Below, one piece after another: positions 15,659 through 21,602 of a stretch of DNA of 34,432 nucleotides (the first letter of the stretch is position 1; every line of letters starts with the position of its first letter). The translations under genes were made by a program, and so were the position numbers. The notes below the pieces were generated by a model, which saw nothing but the letters and a program-made list of their open reading frames with translations, did no database searches and was not told the origin of the DNA. This DNA comes from an uncultured Eubacteriales bacterium (GTDB lineage: Bacteria; Bacillota; Clostridia; Oscillospirales; Acutalibacteraceae): the NCBI GenBank assembly GCA_900317025.1, contig ONFG01000016.1, positions 1 through 34,432 of the forward strand. Direction: 5' to 3'.

Positions 15659-16285
15659 TCAGTCTTCAAGGTTGCTCGAAACGAGCTTTGCAAACTGCGG
15701 GGTCTTGAAGAGAACAATCGCGCCTATCATCGTGAAGATAAGCTCGGGGAGCATATACGAGCCGTTGTATACGCACGAGTAGAGCCATGGGTTACTCCAC
15801 TCCTCGGGCATCCAGATGTCGAAGACGAGAGCGCCCGAAAGCAGATGGAACACGAAGCGCAGAACGATCGCGAGCGCTACGCCGGCGATGATCCCGGGAG
15901 TACCCTTCTTGCGGAACGCGCCCGCAAGACCGAGCGACGTATACGCGAGGATATAGTCAAGCGCAATGCACGCCACGAGCGCAAGCGGAGAGAGACCCCA
16001 GCCGAACACGCCGTCTGCGATGCCGAAACCGAACTGAATGAGCGAATAGGTGAACGCGCCGACCATGCCCCAGCCGATGCCGTACTCGATCGAGACAAGG
16101 GCGATCGGGAGCATCGACAGCAGAGTTATCGAGCCGCCGAGCGGGAGCTGATAGACCTTGATGAGGCTTAACACCGTTGCCATGCCGATGAGCACCGCCG
16201 TAAGAACAAGGCGCTTTACGTTTGTCTTTTTGCCGGAAGCCTTTACTGCATTTTCGGGCTTCGCTGCTGTTGCTTCTTTTGCCAT
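15659..16285 (-). CDS. thiT: Thiamine ECF transporter substrate-binding (S) component
   Basis: ThiT is the membrane S component that captures thiamine and works with a shared ECF energising module (EcfA/A'/T), which is not in this window. The 208-residue product has a short hydrophilic N-terminus then about six hydrophobic segments, including LVLTAVLIGMATVLSLIKVY, the loop LPLGGSITLLSMLPIALVSI and EYGIGWGMVGAFTYSLIQFGF, which are typical of the YuaJ/ThiT family. Start ATG 16285 follows AAAGGAAAG with 6-7 bases spacing; an upstream in-frame start would run into the terminator. A TPP riboswitch immediately upstream supports the substrate. Downstream is a 12-bp hairpin. Confidence 0.92.
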   Translation of the reverse strand: MAKEATAAKPENAVKASGKKTNVKRLVLTAVLIGMATVLSLIKVYQLPLGGSITLLSMLPIALVSIEYGIGWGMVGAFTYSLIQFGFGIADGVFGWGLSPLALVACIALDYILAYTSLGLAGAFRKKGTPGIIAGVALAIVLRFVFHLLSGALVFDIWMPEEWSNPWLYSCVYNGSYMLPELIFTMIGAIVLFKTPQFAKLVSSNLED

Positions 16286-16335
16286 TTGAATCTTTCCTTT
16301 CAAAAAACGATATAGAAAATATAGAAAAAATATAT

Positions 16336-16367
16336 AAAAACGGGGCGCTGCCAAACGCAATGCCCCG
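16336..16367 (-). terminator. Terminator between TPP riboswitch and thiT
   Basis: Arms CGGGGC/GCCCCG (16362-16367 and 16341-16346) with a 15-base loop, then TTTTTATATA on the minus strand. It is the likely expression platform of the TPP aptamer. Confidence 0.75.
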
Positions 16368-16382
16368 CTGAAAATCAAATAT

Positions 16383-16462
16383 GATCCCTACGGCGGCATT
16401 ATCCGCATCAGGTCTATGGGTCGGGGTTCATAACCCCCTCTCAGCCTGTTTACAAGCTCCCC
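16383..16462 (-). promoter_or_regulatory. TPP riboswitch (THI box)
   Basis: The minus strand reads GGGGAGC, then GGCTGAGAGGG, ACCC, GACCTGATGCGGATAATGCC and GCCGTAGGGATCA in the correct order and spacing of the thiamine pyrophosphate aptamer. It precedes thiT and a terminator, so thiamine pyrophosphate should switch thiT off. No strong promoter is seen in the 33 bp between it and the yebC stop, so it may be reached by read-through from yebC. Confidence 0.93.
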
Positions 16463-16495
16463 TTTTTTTATTGTGTTTAACGACACGCCGCAAGA

Positions 16496-17239
16496 TTATT
16501 CTTCGTCCGGCTCGTCAAATTCCCAGTTGTGCCAGACGTTCTGAACGTCGTCGTTGTCCTCAAGTAAGTCGAGCATCTTCTGCATCTTCTCTACCTGATC
16601 GGGGTCTTCAAGCTTCGTGTAGTTCGACGGTACCATCTCGACCTCGGCCTCGATGAACTTGTAGCCGAGAGCCGTAAGAGCCTCGTTTACCGCACCAAAA
16701 TCCTCAGGCTCGGTGTAGATCTCGAAAACGTCGTCCTCAGCCTTGAAGTCTGCGGCGCCGCTCTCGAGCGCGTCTTCCATTACCTTCTCCTCGTCGAGAT
16801 CCTCGGCTTCGGTGATGAGTACGCCCTTCTTCTCGAACATGAACGCTACGCAGCCCTGCGTGCCGAGGTTGCCGCCGAATTTATCGAATGCGTGGCGAAC
16901 GTCGCCCGCAGTTCTGTTGCGGTTGTCGGTCAGCGCCTCAACGATAACGGCGATGCCGCCCGGACCGTAGCCCTCGTATGTGATCGCCTCGTACTTGGAA
17001 GCGTCGTTGCCGCTTGCCGCCTTTTTGATGATGCGCTCGATGTTGTCGTTAGGCACATTGTTTGCCTTCGCCTTTGCAATGGTATCTCTCAGGCGTGAGT
17101 TGACGTTCGGGTCTGCGCTGCCGCCCTCTTTGATGGCAACGATCAGCTCTCTGCCGATTTTCGTAAAGACCTTGGCTCTTGCGCCGTCGTTTTTAGCCTT
17201 CTTGTTTTTGATGGTGCTCCATTTATTGTGTCCGGACAC
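16496..17239 (-). CDS. yebC: YebC/PmpR/TACO1-family protein
   Basis: The family has been described both as DNA-binding regulators and, more recently, as ribosome-associated factors that relieve stalling; which applies here is not known. The 247-residue product begins (M)[20 protein letters not shown], the family hallmark, followed by [14 protein letters not shown], the [21 protein letters not shown] motif and an acidic C-terminal half. I place the start at GTG 17239 since homologues start at MSGHNKW and AAAGGA is 9 bases upstream; ATG codons 4-6 codons earlier overlap that site. It has its own promoter. Family is secure. Confidence 0.95.
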   Translation of the reverse strand: MSGHNKWSTIKNKKAKNDGARAKVFTKIGRELIVAIKEGGSADPNVNSRLRDTIAKAKANNVPNDNIERIIKKAASGNDASKYEAITYEGYGPGGIAVIVEALTDNRNRTAGDVRHAFDKFGGNLGTQGCVAFMFEKKGVLITEAEDLDEEKVMEDALESGAADFKAEDDVFEIYTEPEDFGAVNEALTALGYKFIEAEVEMVPSNYTKLEDPDQVEKMQKMLDLLEDNDDVQNVWHNWEFDEPDEE

Positions 17240-17295
17240 ATTGATCATTCCTTTCAAAAAAATGCGGCAGATGGAACTACTGCACTAACTTAAAA

Positions 17296-17324
17296 ATTTT
17301 ACCATACATCGGGACATTTTTCAA
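17296..17324 (-). promoter_or_regulatory. Promoter of yebC
   Basis: Minus-strand TTGAAA (17319-17324), 17-bp spacer, TAAAAT (17296-17301) with TGG before it (extended -10), 57 bp upstream of the GTG start. Upstream (17325-17520) contains no gene I can support. Confidence 0.75.
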
Positions 17325-17436
17325 GATGTAATCGGATTTTTCGCGTTTTTTTACAAAATTGTTATTATTTTGTTCGGGCAGACTCTGCAATATAATACCT
17401 TTGCTTGCGAAAGGGCGGGAGTATGCCTCCGACGGA

Positions 17437-17458
17437 AAACTTTTTTGAAAAAAAGTTT
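17437..17458. repeat. A/T-rich palindrome in the yebC-pnp gap
   Basis: Perfect 10-bp arms AAACTTTTTT and AAAAAAGTTT around GA, followed by another AAAAAAACTTT. It lies between the divergent yebC promoter and the small-RNA candidate. No T-tract position makes it an obvious terminator for a known gene. Confidence 0.4.
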
Positions 17459-17523
17459 GAAAAAAACTTTAATTAATATTCTTAAAAGAAAGTTGTGTTT
17501 TTGGGCTGAAAAATATATCCCCC

Positions 17524-17555
17524 TTGACATGATCGGGTTTATGGTGTGTTATAAT
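17524..17555 (+). promoter_or_regulatory. Plus-strand promoter of small-RNA candidate
   Basis: Consensus TTGACA (17524-17529) and TATAAT (17550-17555) on the plus strand. The spacer is 20 bp, longer than the ideal 17, which lowers certainty or implies an activator. No protein gene follows on this strand; a structured segment and a terminator do. Confidence 0.5.
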
Positions 17556-17561
17556 AAGCAG

Positions 17562-17684
17562 AAAGAGAGCGCCGCTCATCAGCGTGCGCAGCACGCGCAT
17601 TTCAAATTAAAGCATTTAATTTGAAACTAGTATTAGTATAAGAAACACCGATACTTTGGGAGTGGCGGTGTTTCTTGTTTTTTT
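17562..17684 (+). ncRNA. Candidate structured small RNA, three hairpins, unknown family
   Basis: About 123 bases between a plus-strand promoter and a terminator in a gene-free gap. Hairpin 1: GCGTGC-GCA-GCACGC (17582-17596). Hairpin 2: 12-bp perfect arms TTTCAAATTAAA / TTTAATTTGAAA again closing a GCA triloop (17600-17626). Hairpin 3: 11-bp arms AAGAAACACCG (17640-17650) and CGGTGTTTCTT (17666-17676) then seven T (17678-17684), an intrinsic terminator. A linker CTAGTATTAGTAT separates 2 and 3. I do not recognise it as a named RNA family. It could be a trans-acting RNA or the antisense half of a type I toxin pair, but I see no convincing toxin frame. Confidence 0.55.
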
Positions 17685-17695
17685 ACCTTTTACCA

Positions 17696-17740
17696 AAAAC
17701 GGACGATCCGGAAAGCTGAAATGCTCCGATCGTCCGTTTT
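17696..17740 (-). terminator. Terminator after pnp, usable in both directions
   Basis: Perfect 13-bp arms AAAACGGACGATC (17696-17708) and GATCGTCCGTTTT (17728-17740). T-rich ends are present on both strands, so it ends pnp on the minus strand and backs up the plus-strand small-RNA terminator. Confidence 0.85.
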
Positions 17741-17760
17741 GTTTTAGCTATTTATCTGCA

Positions 17761-19968
17761 TTATCTGCGGAAATTGCGGCGGTCGCCTCTTCTGTCGTTT
17801 CTCGGGCGGCGCTGCTGATCGCTGATGTCATTCTCGGGAACAAGACCCTCTACCTCGATGAGTGCGTCTCTTCTGGAGAGGTTGAGTCTGCCCTTATCGT
17901 CGATCTCGAGCACCTTAACGATGATCGTGTCGCCCTCGGAGACTACGTCCGTTACCTGCTCGGTGCGCTTAACGTCAAGGCGGGAGATGTGGCAAAGGCC
18001 CTCCATGCCCGGTGCAATCTCAACGAATGCGCCGAAGTCCATGATGCGTGTAACTCTGCCATAGAATACCGCGCCGATCTCCGGCCCGTTTGCGATAAGC
18101 TCGATCGCTGCGATAGCTGCTTTGCACTTATCAGTGTCCATACCGGAAACAAATACGTTGCCGATGTCGCCGTTCTCCTCAATGTCGACCTTGACCTCGA
18201 ACTGAGCCTGGATCTCCTTGATGACCTTGCCGCTCTTGCCGATGACCTCGCTGATCTTCTCGGACGGGATCGTCGTTGTGAACATCTTCGGTGCGTAAGG
18301 CGAAAGCTCCTTTCTCGGCTCGGGAATAGCCTTGAGGATAACCTCGTCAATGATATAGTTGCGCGCCTTGTGGGTCTTGTAGAGAGCTTCCTTTACCATG
18401 TCGGGCGTAAGGCCGCTGATCTTGAGGTCCATCTGGATTGCGGTGATGCCGTCCTTTGTGCCGGCTACCTTGAAGTCCATGTCGCCGAAGAAGTCTTCAA
18501 GCCCTTGGATATCGACCATTGTCATCCAGCGCTCACCCTCGGTGATAAGACCGCAGGAGATGCCTGCGACGGGAGCCTTGATCGGAACGCCTGCGTCCAT
18601 GAGCGAAAGTGTGGAGCCGCAGACGGAGCCTTGCGACGTAGAGCCGTTGGACGATACTACCTCGGAAACGAGGCGGATAGCGTACGGGAACTCTTCGACC
18701 GACGGGATGACCGGGAGAAGCGCTCTCTCTGCAAGCGCGCCGTGACCGATCTCACGTCTGCCCGGACCTCTCGACGGCTTTGTCTCGCCGACGGAGTAGC
18801 TCGGGAAGTTGTAGTGGTGTATATATCTCTTTTCCTCTTCGTCGTCGATGCCGTCGAGGAGCTGCTTATCGGAAACGGGGCCGAGCGTTGTTACGGTGAG
18901 AACCTGAGTCTGACCTCTTGTGAACAGACCTGAGCCGTGAACTCTCGGGAGAAGACCTACCTCGGAAGCGAGCGGACGGATATCGTCCATGCCTCTGCCG
19001 TCGACGCGCTTCTGCTCGTCGAGCAGCCAGCGGCGAACTATGAACTTCTGAGTCTTGTAAAGGCACTCGTCGATCTTAGCCTCCATGTCGGGGTAGATCT
19101 CGTCAAACTTCTCGTGAACCGCCTCGTAGATGGGCTTTAAGCGCTCGTCTCTTACCGTCTTGTCGTCGGTATCGAGAGCCGCCTTGACGTCCTCCTCGCA
19201 GAAGGACTTGATGGCCTCAAACATATCGTGATCCGGCTCATTGGAGGGGTACTCAAACTTCGGCTTGCCGATCTCTGCCTGAATCCCCTTGATGAACTCG
19301 ATGATCTTCTGGTTAGCCTCATGACCTGCCATGATGCCGTTGTACATAACGTCGTCGGTAACGCAGTCTGCGCCTGCCTCGATCATTGCGATGCGGCTGT
19401 CGGTCGAAGCGACGGTAACGGCCATCTTGCTTGCCGCTCTCTGCTCCTTGTTCGGGTTGATGACGTACTCGCCGTCAACGTAGCCTACCGATACGCTCGA
19501 AACAGGACCGTTCCACGGAACGTCGGAGATGGAGATCGCGATCGACGTTGCGACCATCGCCGTGATCTCGGGCGAGCAGTCGGGGTCTACCGACATAACG
19601 GTAGCGACGATCGAGCAGTCGTTTCTCATGTCCTTCGGGAAGAGCGGGCGGATCGGGCGGTCGATAACTCTCGACGTAAGGATCGCCTTCTCAGAGGGGC
19701 GACCCTCCCTTTTAAGGTAAGAGCCGGGGATCTTGCCTACGGCGTAGAGCTTCTCCTCGTAGTCAACGGAAAGCGGGAAAAAGTCGATGCCGTCTCTCGG
19801 CTTCGCGGAAGCCGTAACGGCTGCCTGAACGACGGTGTCGCCGTAGCGAACGAGGCACGAGCCGTTGGCAAGCTGAGCCATCTTGCCCGTTTCAACAACG
19901 AGCGGGCGGCCTGCGAATTCGGTCTCAAAGACCTTGAATTTGTCAAATTTCATCATTGAATTTGCCAT
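17761..19968 (-). CDS. pnp: Polyribonucleotide nucleotidyltransferase (PNPase)
   Basis: PNPase is the trimeric 3'-5' phosphorolytic exoribonuclease of mRNA decay. The 735-residue product has the standard order: two RNase PH-like domains (about residues 10-225 and 320-550) around a helical linker, then a KH domain with EVIGKSGKVIKEIQAQF and an S1 domain with GRVTRIMDFGAFVEIAPGME. The core motifs GPGRREIGHGALAERAL and SNGSTSQGSVCGSTLSLMDAG are intact. The C-terminus is arginine-rich (RRPRNDRRGDRRNFRR). Start ATG 19968 follows AAGGAA. It is downstream of rpsO, as in most bacteria, separated by two RNA stem-loops that may serve autoregulation. Confidence 0.97.
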   Translation of the reverse strand: MANSMMKFDKFKVFETEFAGRPLVVETGKMAQLANGSCLVRYGDTVVQAAVTASAKPRDGIDFFPLSVDYEEKLYAVGKIPGSYLKREGRPSEKAILTSRVIDRPIRPLFPKDMRNDCSIVATVMSVDPDCSPEITAMVATSIAISISDVPWNGPVSSVSVGYVDGEYVINPNKEQRAASKMAVTVASTDSRIAMIEAGADCVTDDVMYNGIMAGHEANQKIIEFIKGIQAEIGKPKFEYPSNEPDHDMFEAIKSFCEEDVKAALDTDDKTVRDERLKPIYEAVHEKFDEIYPDMEAKIDECLYKTQKFIVRRWLLDEQKRVDGRGMDDIRPLASEVGLLPRVHGSGLFTRGQTQVLTVTTLGPVSDKQLLDGIDDEEEKRYIHHYNFPSYSVGETKPSRGPGRREIGHGALAERALLPVIPSVEEFPYAIRLVSEVVSSNGSTSQGSVCGSTLSLMDAGVPIKAPVAGISCGLITEGERWMTMVDIQGLEDFFGDMDFKVAGTKDGITAIQMDLKISGLTPDMVKEALYKTHKARNYIIDEVILKAIPEPRKELSPYAPKMFTTTIPSEKISEVIGKSGKVIKEIQAQFEVKVDIEENGDIGNVFVSGMDTDKCKAAIAAIELIANGPEIGAVFYGRVTRIMDFGAFVEIAPGMEGLCHISRLDVKRTEQVTDVVSEGDTIIVKVLEIDDKGRLNLSRRDALIEVEGLVPENDISDQQRRPRNDRRGDRRNFRR

Positions 19969-20030
19969 GTTTTGGATTCCTTCCTTTTTGATAGTATTTT
20001 CGGCAAAAGCCGCGTAAAAGGAAGCACGGG

Positions 20031-20093
20031 ATTTAGCAATAAAATCAGCGTTCGGGCTTCGCTTTTGCGCAAGCGCTGATTTTACCGCTAAAT
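20031..20093 (-). promoter_or_regulatory. Long two-part stem-loop in the pnp leader
   Basis: Arms ATTTAGC/GCTAAAT (20031-20037, 20087-20093), a 3x3 internal loop, then AAAATCAGCG/CGCTGATTTT (20041-20050, 20074-20083) and further pairing around GCTTCGC/GCGCAAGC at the tip. It lies 63 bp upstream of the pnp start. A leader stem cleaved by RNase III followed by PNPase action is the known autoregulation in Escherichia coli; a similar role here is inference. Confidence 0.6.
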
Positions 20094-20130
20094 TTGTCCG
20101 CAGCCTCCTTTTGGGTCAAAATTACATTTT

Positions 20131-20155
20131 GGGGACAGACGTTACATCTGCCCCC
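20131..20155 (-). terminator. Stem-loop after rpsO
   Basis: GGGG-A-CAGA (20131-20139) pairs with TCTG-C-CCCC (20147-20155), the mismatch being a G-U pair in the minus-strand RNA. It is 16 bp beyond the rpsO stop. There is no T-tract, so it is more likely a processing or 3' stabilising stem than a full terminator. Confidence 0.4.
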
Positions 20156-20171
20156 TGTTTGCTTTGAAAGA

Positions 20172-20435
20172 TTACTTACGGATACCGAGTCTGGCGATGA
20201 TCGAACGATATCTCTCGATGTCTACCTTGGTGAGGTAGTTGAGAAGGTTTCTTCTCTTACCTACCATCTTCAGAAGACCTCTTCTGGAGTGGTGATCCTT
20301 CTTGTGAGTCTTGAGATGCTCTGTGAGGTCGTTGATCCTCTTTGTGAGAACAGCGATCTGAACCTCGGGAGAACCTGTGTCGCCCGGATGTGTAGCATAC
20401 TCCTGCATGATAGCAGTCTTTTCAGCTTTTGTCAT
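20172..20435 (-). CDS. rpsO: 30S ribosomal protein S15
   Basis: S15 binds the 16S rRNA central domain three-way junction and helps form bridge B4. The 87-residue product begins [30 protein letters not shown] and contains [19 protein letters not shown] and [10 protein letters not shown], the rRNA-contacting segments, at full family length. Start ATG 20435 follows AGGTGG; upstream in-frame codons (24) are leader. It is the first gene of the rpsO-pnp unit, with a consensus promoter 135 bp upstream and a structured leader between. Confidence 0.97.
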   Translation of the reverse strand: MTKAEKTAIMQEYATHPGDTGSPEVQIAVLTKRINDLTEHLKTHKKDHHSRRGLLKMVGKRRNLLNYLTKVDIERYRSIIARLGIRK

Positions 20436-20563
20436 GATTTTTCCACCTATCTTTAAAATATTCAGCCCTTGAAGCGTTCTCAGTTCGGGGTCAGGTGAAT
20501 GCCGCAAGGCGGCTTAGTCCGCCGACCGTGAACGGGGCTTTGCACTTCGTGCCGCAAAGGCAC
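20436..20563 (-). promoter_or_regulatory. Structured rpsO 5' leader, possible S15 autoregulatory site
   Basis: The 128-base leader contains at least two stems on the minus strand: CTTT/AAAG with inner GCAC-GAA-GTGC, and GGCGG-ACTAAG-CCGCC (near 20508-20523). S15 in several bacteria represses its own mRNA by binding leader structures that differ between lineages, so this leader is a natural candidate. The identity of any S15 binding site is not proven from sequence alone. Confidence 0.45.
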
Positions 20564-20569
20564 AAGGGT

Positions 20570-20598
20570 ATTATATCACACGAAATGTAATTTGTAAA
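20570..20598 (-). promoter_or_regulatory. Promoter of rpsO-pnp
   Basis: Minus-strand TTTACA (20593-20598), 17-bp spacer, TATAAT (20570-20575) preceded by TGA (extended -10). Confidence 0.85.
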
Positions 20599-20629
20599 GG
20601 GAAAATTTGTTACAAAAGTGATTGCGGCG

Positions 20630-20645
20630 GTCGGCAAGCGCCGAC
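20630..20645 (-). repeat. GTCGGC/GCCGAC hairpin, related to one at 26593
   Basis: Arms GTCGGC (20630-20635) and GCCGAC (20640-20645) around a 4-base loop, between the small membrane peptide gene and the rpsO promoter. A similar motif GGCGGTCGGnAAnCGCCGACA recurs near 26591-26612. It may mark the 3' end of the 20716-21523 transcript but has no strong T-tract. Confidence 0.35.
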
Positions 20646-20715
20646 AGGCAGCTCGCGTTGACAGCCTTTCTTTGAGACGACCTTCGTCCCGTGCAGCTCG
20701 CGGCGCACGCCTGCC

Positions 20716-20817
20716 TCAGTTAGCCAGTATCGAAACGAATATCGAGCCAAAGAGTAAAACGGCGCAGACGCCTGCGACGATGCGCACCAGAAGCTTGCGC
20801 TTTGCTTCGTAACTCAT
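20716..20817 (-). CDS. 33-residue single-pass membrane peptide
   Basis: A small reading frame encoding MSYEAKRKLL, then about 18 hydrophobic residues (VRIVAGVCAVLLFGSIFVSI) and the tail LAN. The start is strongly supported: AAAGGAGG lies 9 bases before the ATG, one of the best ribosome sites in the window. The layout (short basic N-terminus, one transmembrane helix, almost no tail) suggests an N-in membrane-anchored peptide. It starts 25 bp after the stop of the beta-helix protein gene, so they are probably co-transcribed. I do not recognise the family; similarity in form to Prli42-like stress anchors is only a resemblance. Confidence 0.7.
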   Translation of the reverse strand: MSYEAKRKLLVRIVAGVCAVLLFGSIFVSILAN

Positions 20818-20842
20818 GTTGCATTGCCTCCTTTAAAAAGCG

Positions 20843-21523
20843 TCACCTTGCACCAAGGTCCTTCGCGCAGACCTCGCCGCGGCTCTTGTAGATGCAGTTT
20901 TCTGCAACGTAGCCCCTCACCATCGAAAGAGGGTAAACGTTGGTGTGCCTCCCGATAACGGTGCCGGGGTTCAGAACGCTGTTGCATCCGATCTCCGTCC
21001 CATCGCCGATGATCGCGCCGAACTTCTTCCTGTTGGTGTCGAGCCTCGTTCCCTCTATCGCGACCGTTACGAGCGATTTGTCGGACTTGAGATTCGACGT
21101 GATGACGCCCGCGCCCGTGTGCGACTTGTAGCCGAGGATCGAGTCGCCGATGTAGTTGTAGTGAGGGCACTGCACGCTGTCGAAAAGGATAGAGCCTTTC
21201 AGCTCCGTCGAGTTGCCGACAACGCAGTTTTTGCCGACGATCGCCGTGCCTCTGATAAACGCGCAGTGGCGCACCTCGGTGCCTTCTCCGATGATGAGCG
21301 GGCCGTTCAGATACGCCGTCGGGGCAACCTTCGCCGTCTTGTGTACCCAGATGTTCTCACCGGGGGTGTCGTATTCGTCTGCGGGAAGGGCTTTGCCCGT
21401 TTCAATGATAAACTCTGAAAGGCGGTCGAACGCCTCCCACGGGAATTTTACCGACTCAAAGAGCGGCTTTGCGATCGTCTTGTCAAAATCGAGCAGATTT
21501 GCTGCAAATAGTTTCTCCTGCAT
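20843..21523 (-). CDS. Left-handed beta-helix (hexapeptide) protein, GlmU C-terminal-like
   Basis: The 226-residue product has an N-terminal helical part (residues 1-55) followed by hexapeptide repeats characteristic of LbH acyltransferases, for example VAPTAYLNGPLIIGEGTEV, CAFIRGTAIVGKNCVVGNST and IGDGTEIGCNSVLNPGTVIG. This arrangement matches proteins annotated as UDP-N-acetylglucosamine pyrophosphorylase-related or GlmU C-terminal-like, without a nucleotidyltransferase domain. HTGAGVITSNLKSD resembles the GlmU acetyltransferase active loop (HxGxGVxxxNxxG), so an acetyl transfer to a sugar nucleotide is plausible, not shown. Start ATG 21523 follows GGAGAT. A consensus promoter lies 36 bp upstream. 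Confidence 0.82.
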   Translation of the reverse strand: MQEKLFAANLLDFDKTIAKPLFESVKFPWEAFDRLSEFIIETGKALPADEYDTPGENIWVHKTAKVAPTAYLNGPLIIGEGTEVRHCAFIRGTAIVGKNCVVGNSTELKGSILFDSVQCPHYNYIGDSILGYKSHTGAGVITSNLKSDKSLVTVAIEGTRLDTNRKKFGAIIGDGTEIGCNSVLNPGTVIGRHTNVYPLSMVRGYVAENCIYKSRGEVCAKDLGAR

Positions 21524-21558
21524 TTTAAATATCTCCGCTTTCTGTACTTTTGTGTATA

Positions 21559-21587
21559 ATTATACTGCCTTTTTTAACCGTTTTCAA
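21559..21587 (-). promoter_or_regulatory. Promoter of the beta-helix protein gene
   Basis: Minus-strand TTGAAA (21582-21587), 17-bp spacer, TATAAT (21559-21564). It lies only 16 bp after the stop of the transglutaminase gene, and no terminator is seen between them. Confidence 0.8.
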
Positions 21588-21602
21588 TGCTTAAAAGCAC
21601 GA

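Noticed and set aside
17478-17612. Minus-strand frame of about 43 codons (MRVLRTLMSGALFLLIIT...) opposite the small-RNA candidate, as a possible type I toxin.
   Set aside because: It has a hydrophobic patch but no ribosome binding site, begins inside the perfect A/T hairpin and has a long polar tail unlike known small toxins.
17370-17624. Plus-strand frame of 84 codons before the small-RNA candidate.
   Set aside because: It reads through the A/T palindrome, the promoter and two hairpins, and lacks a ribosome site.
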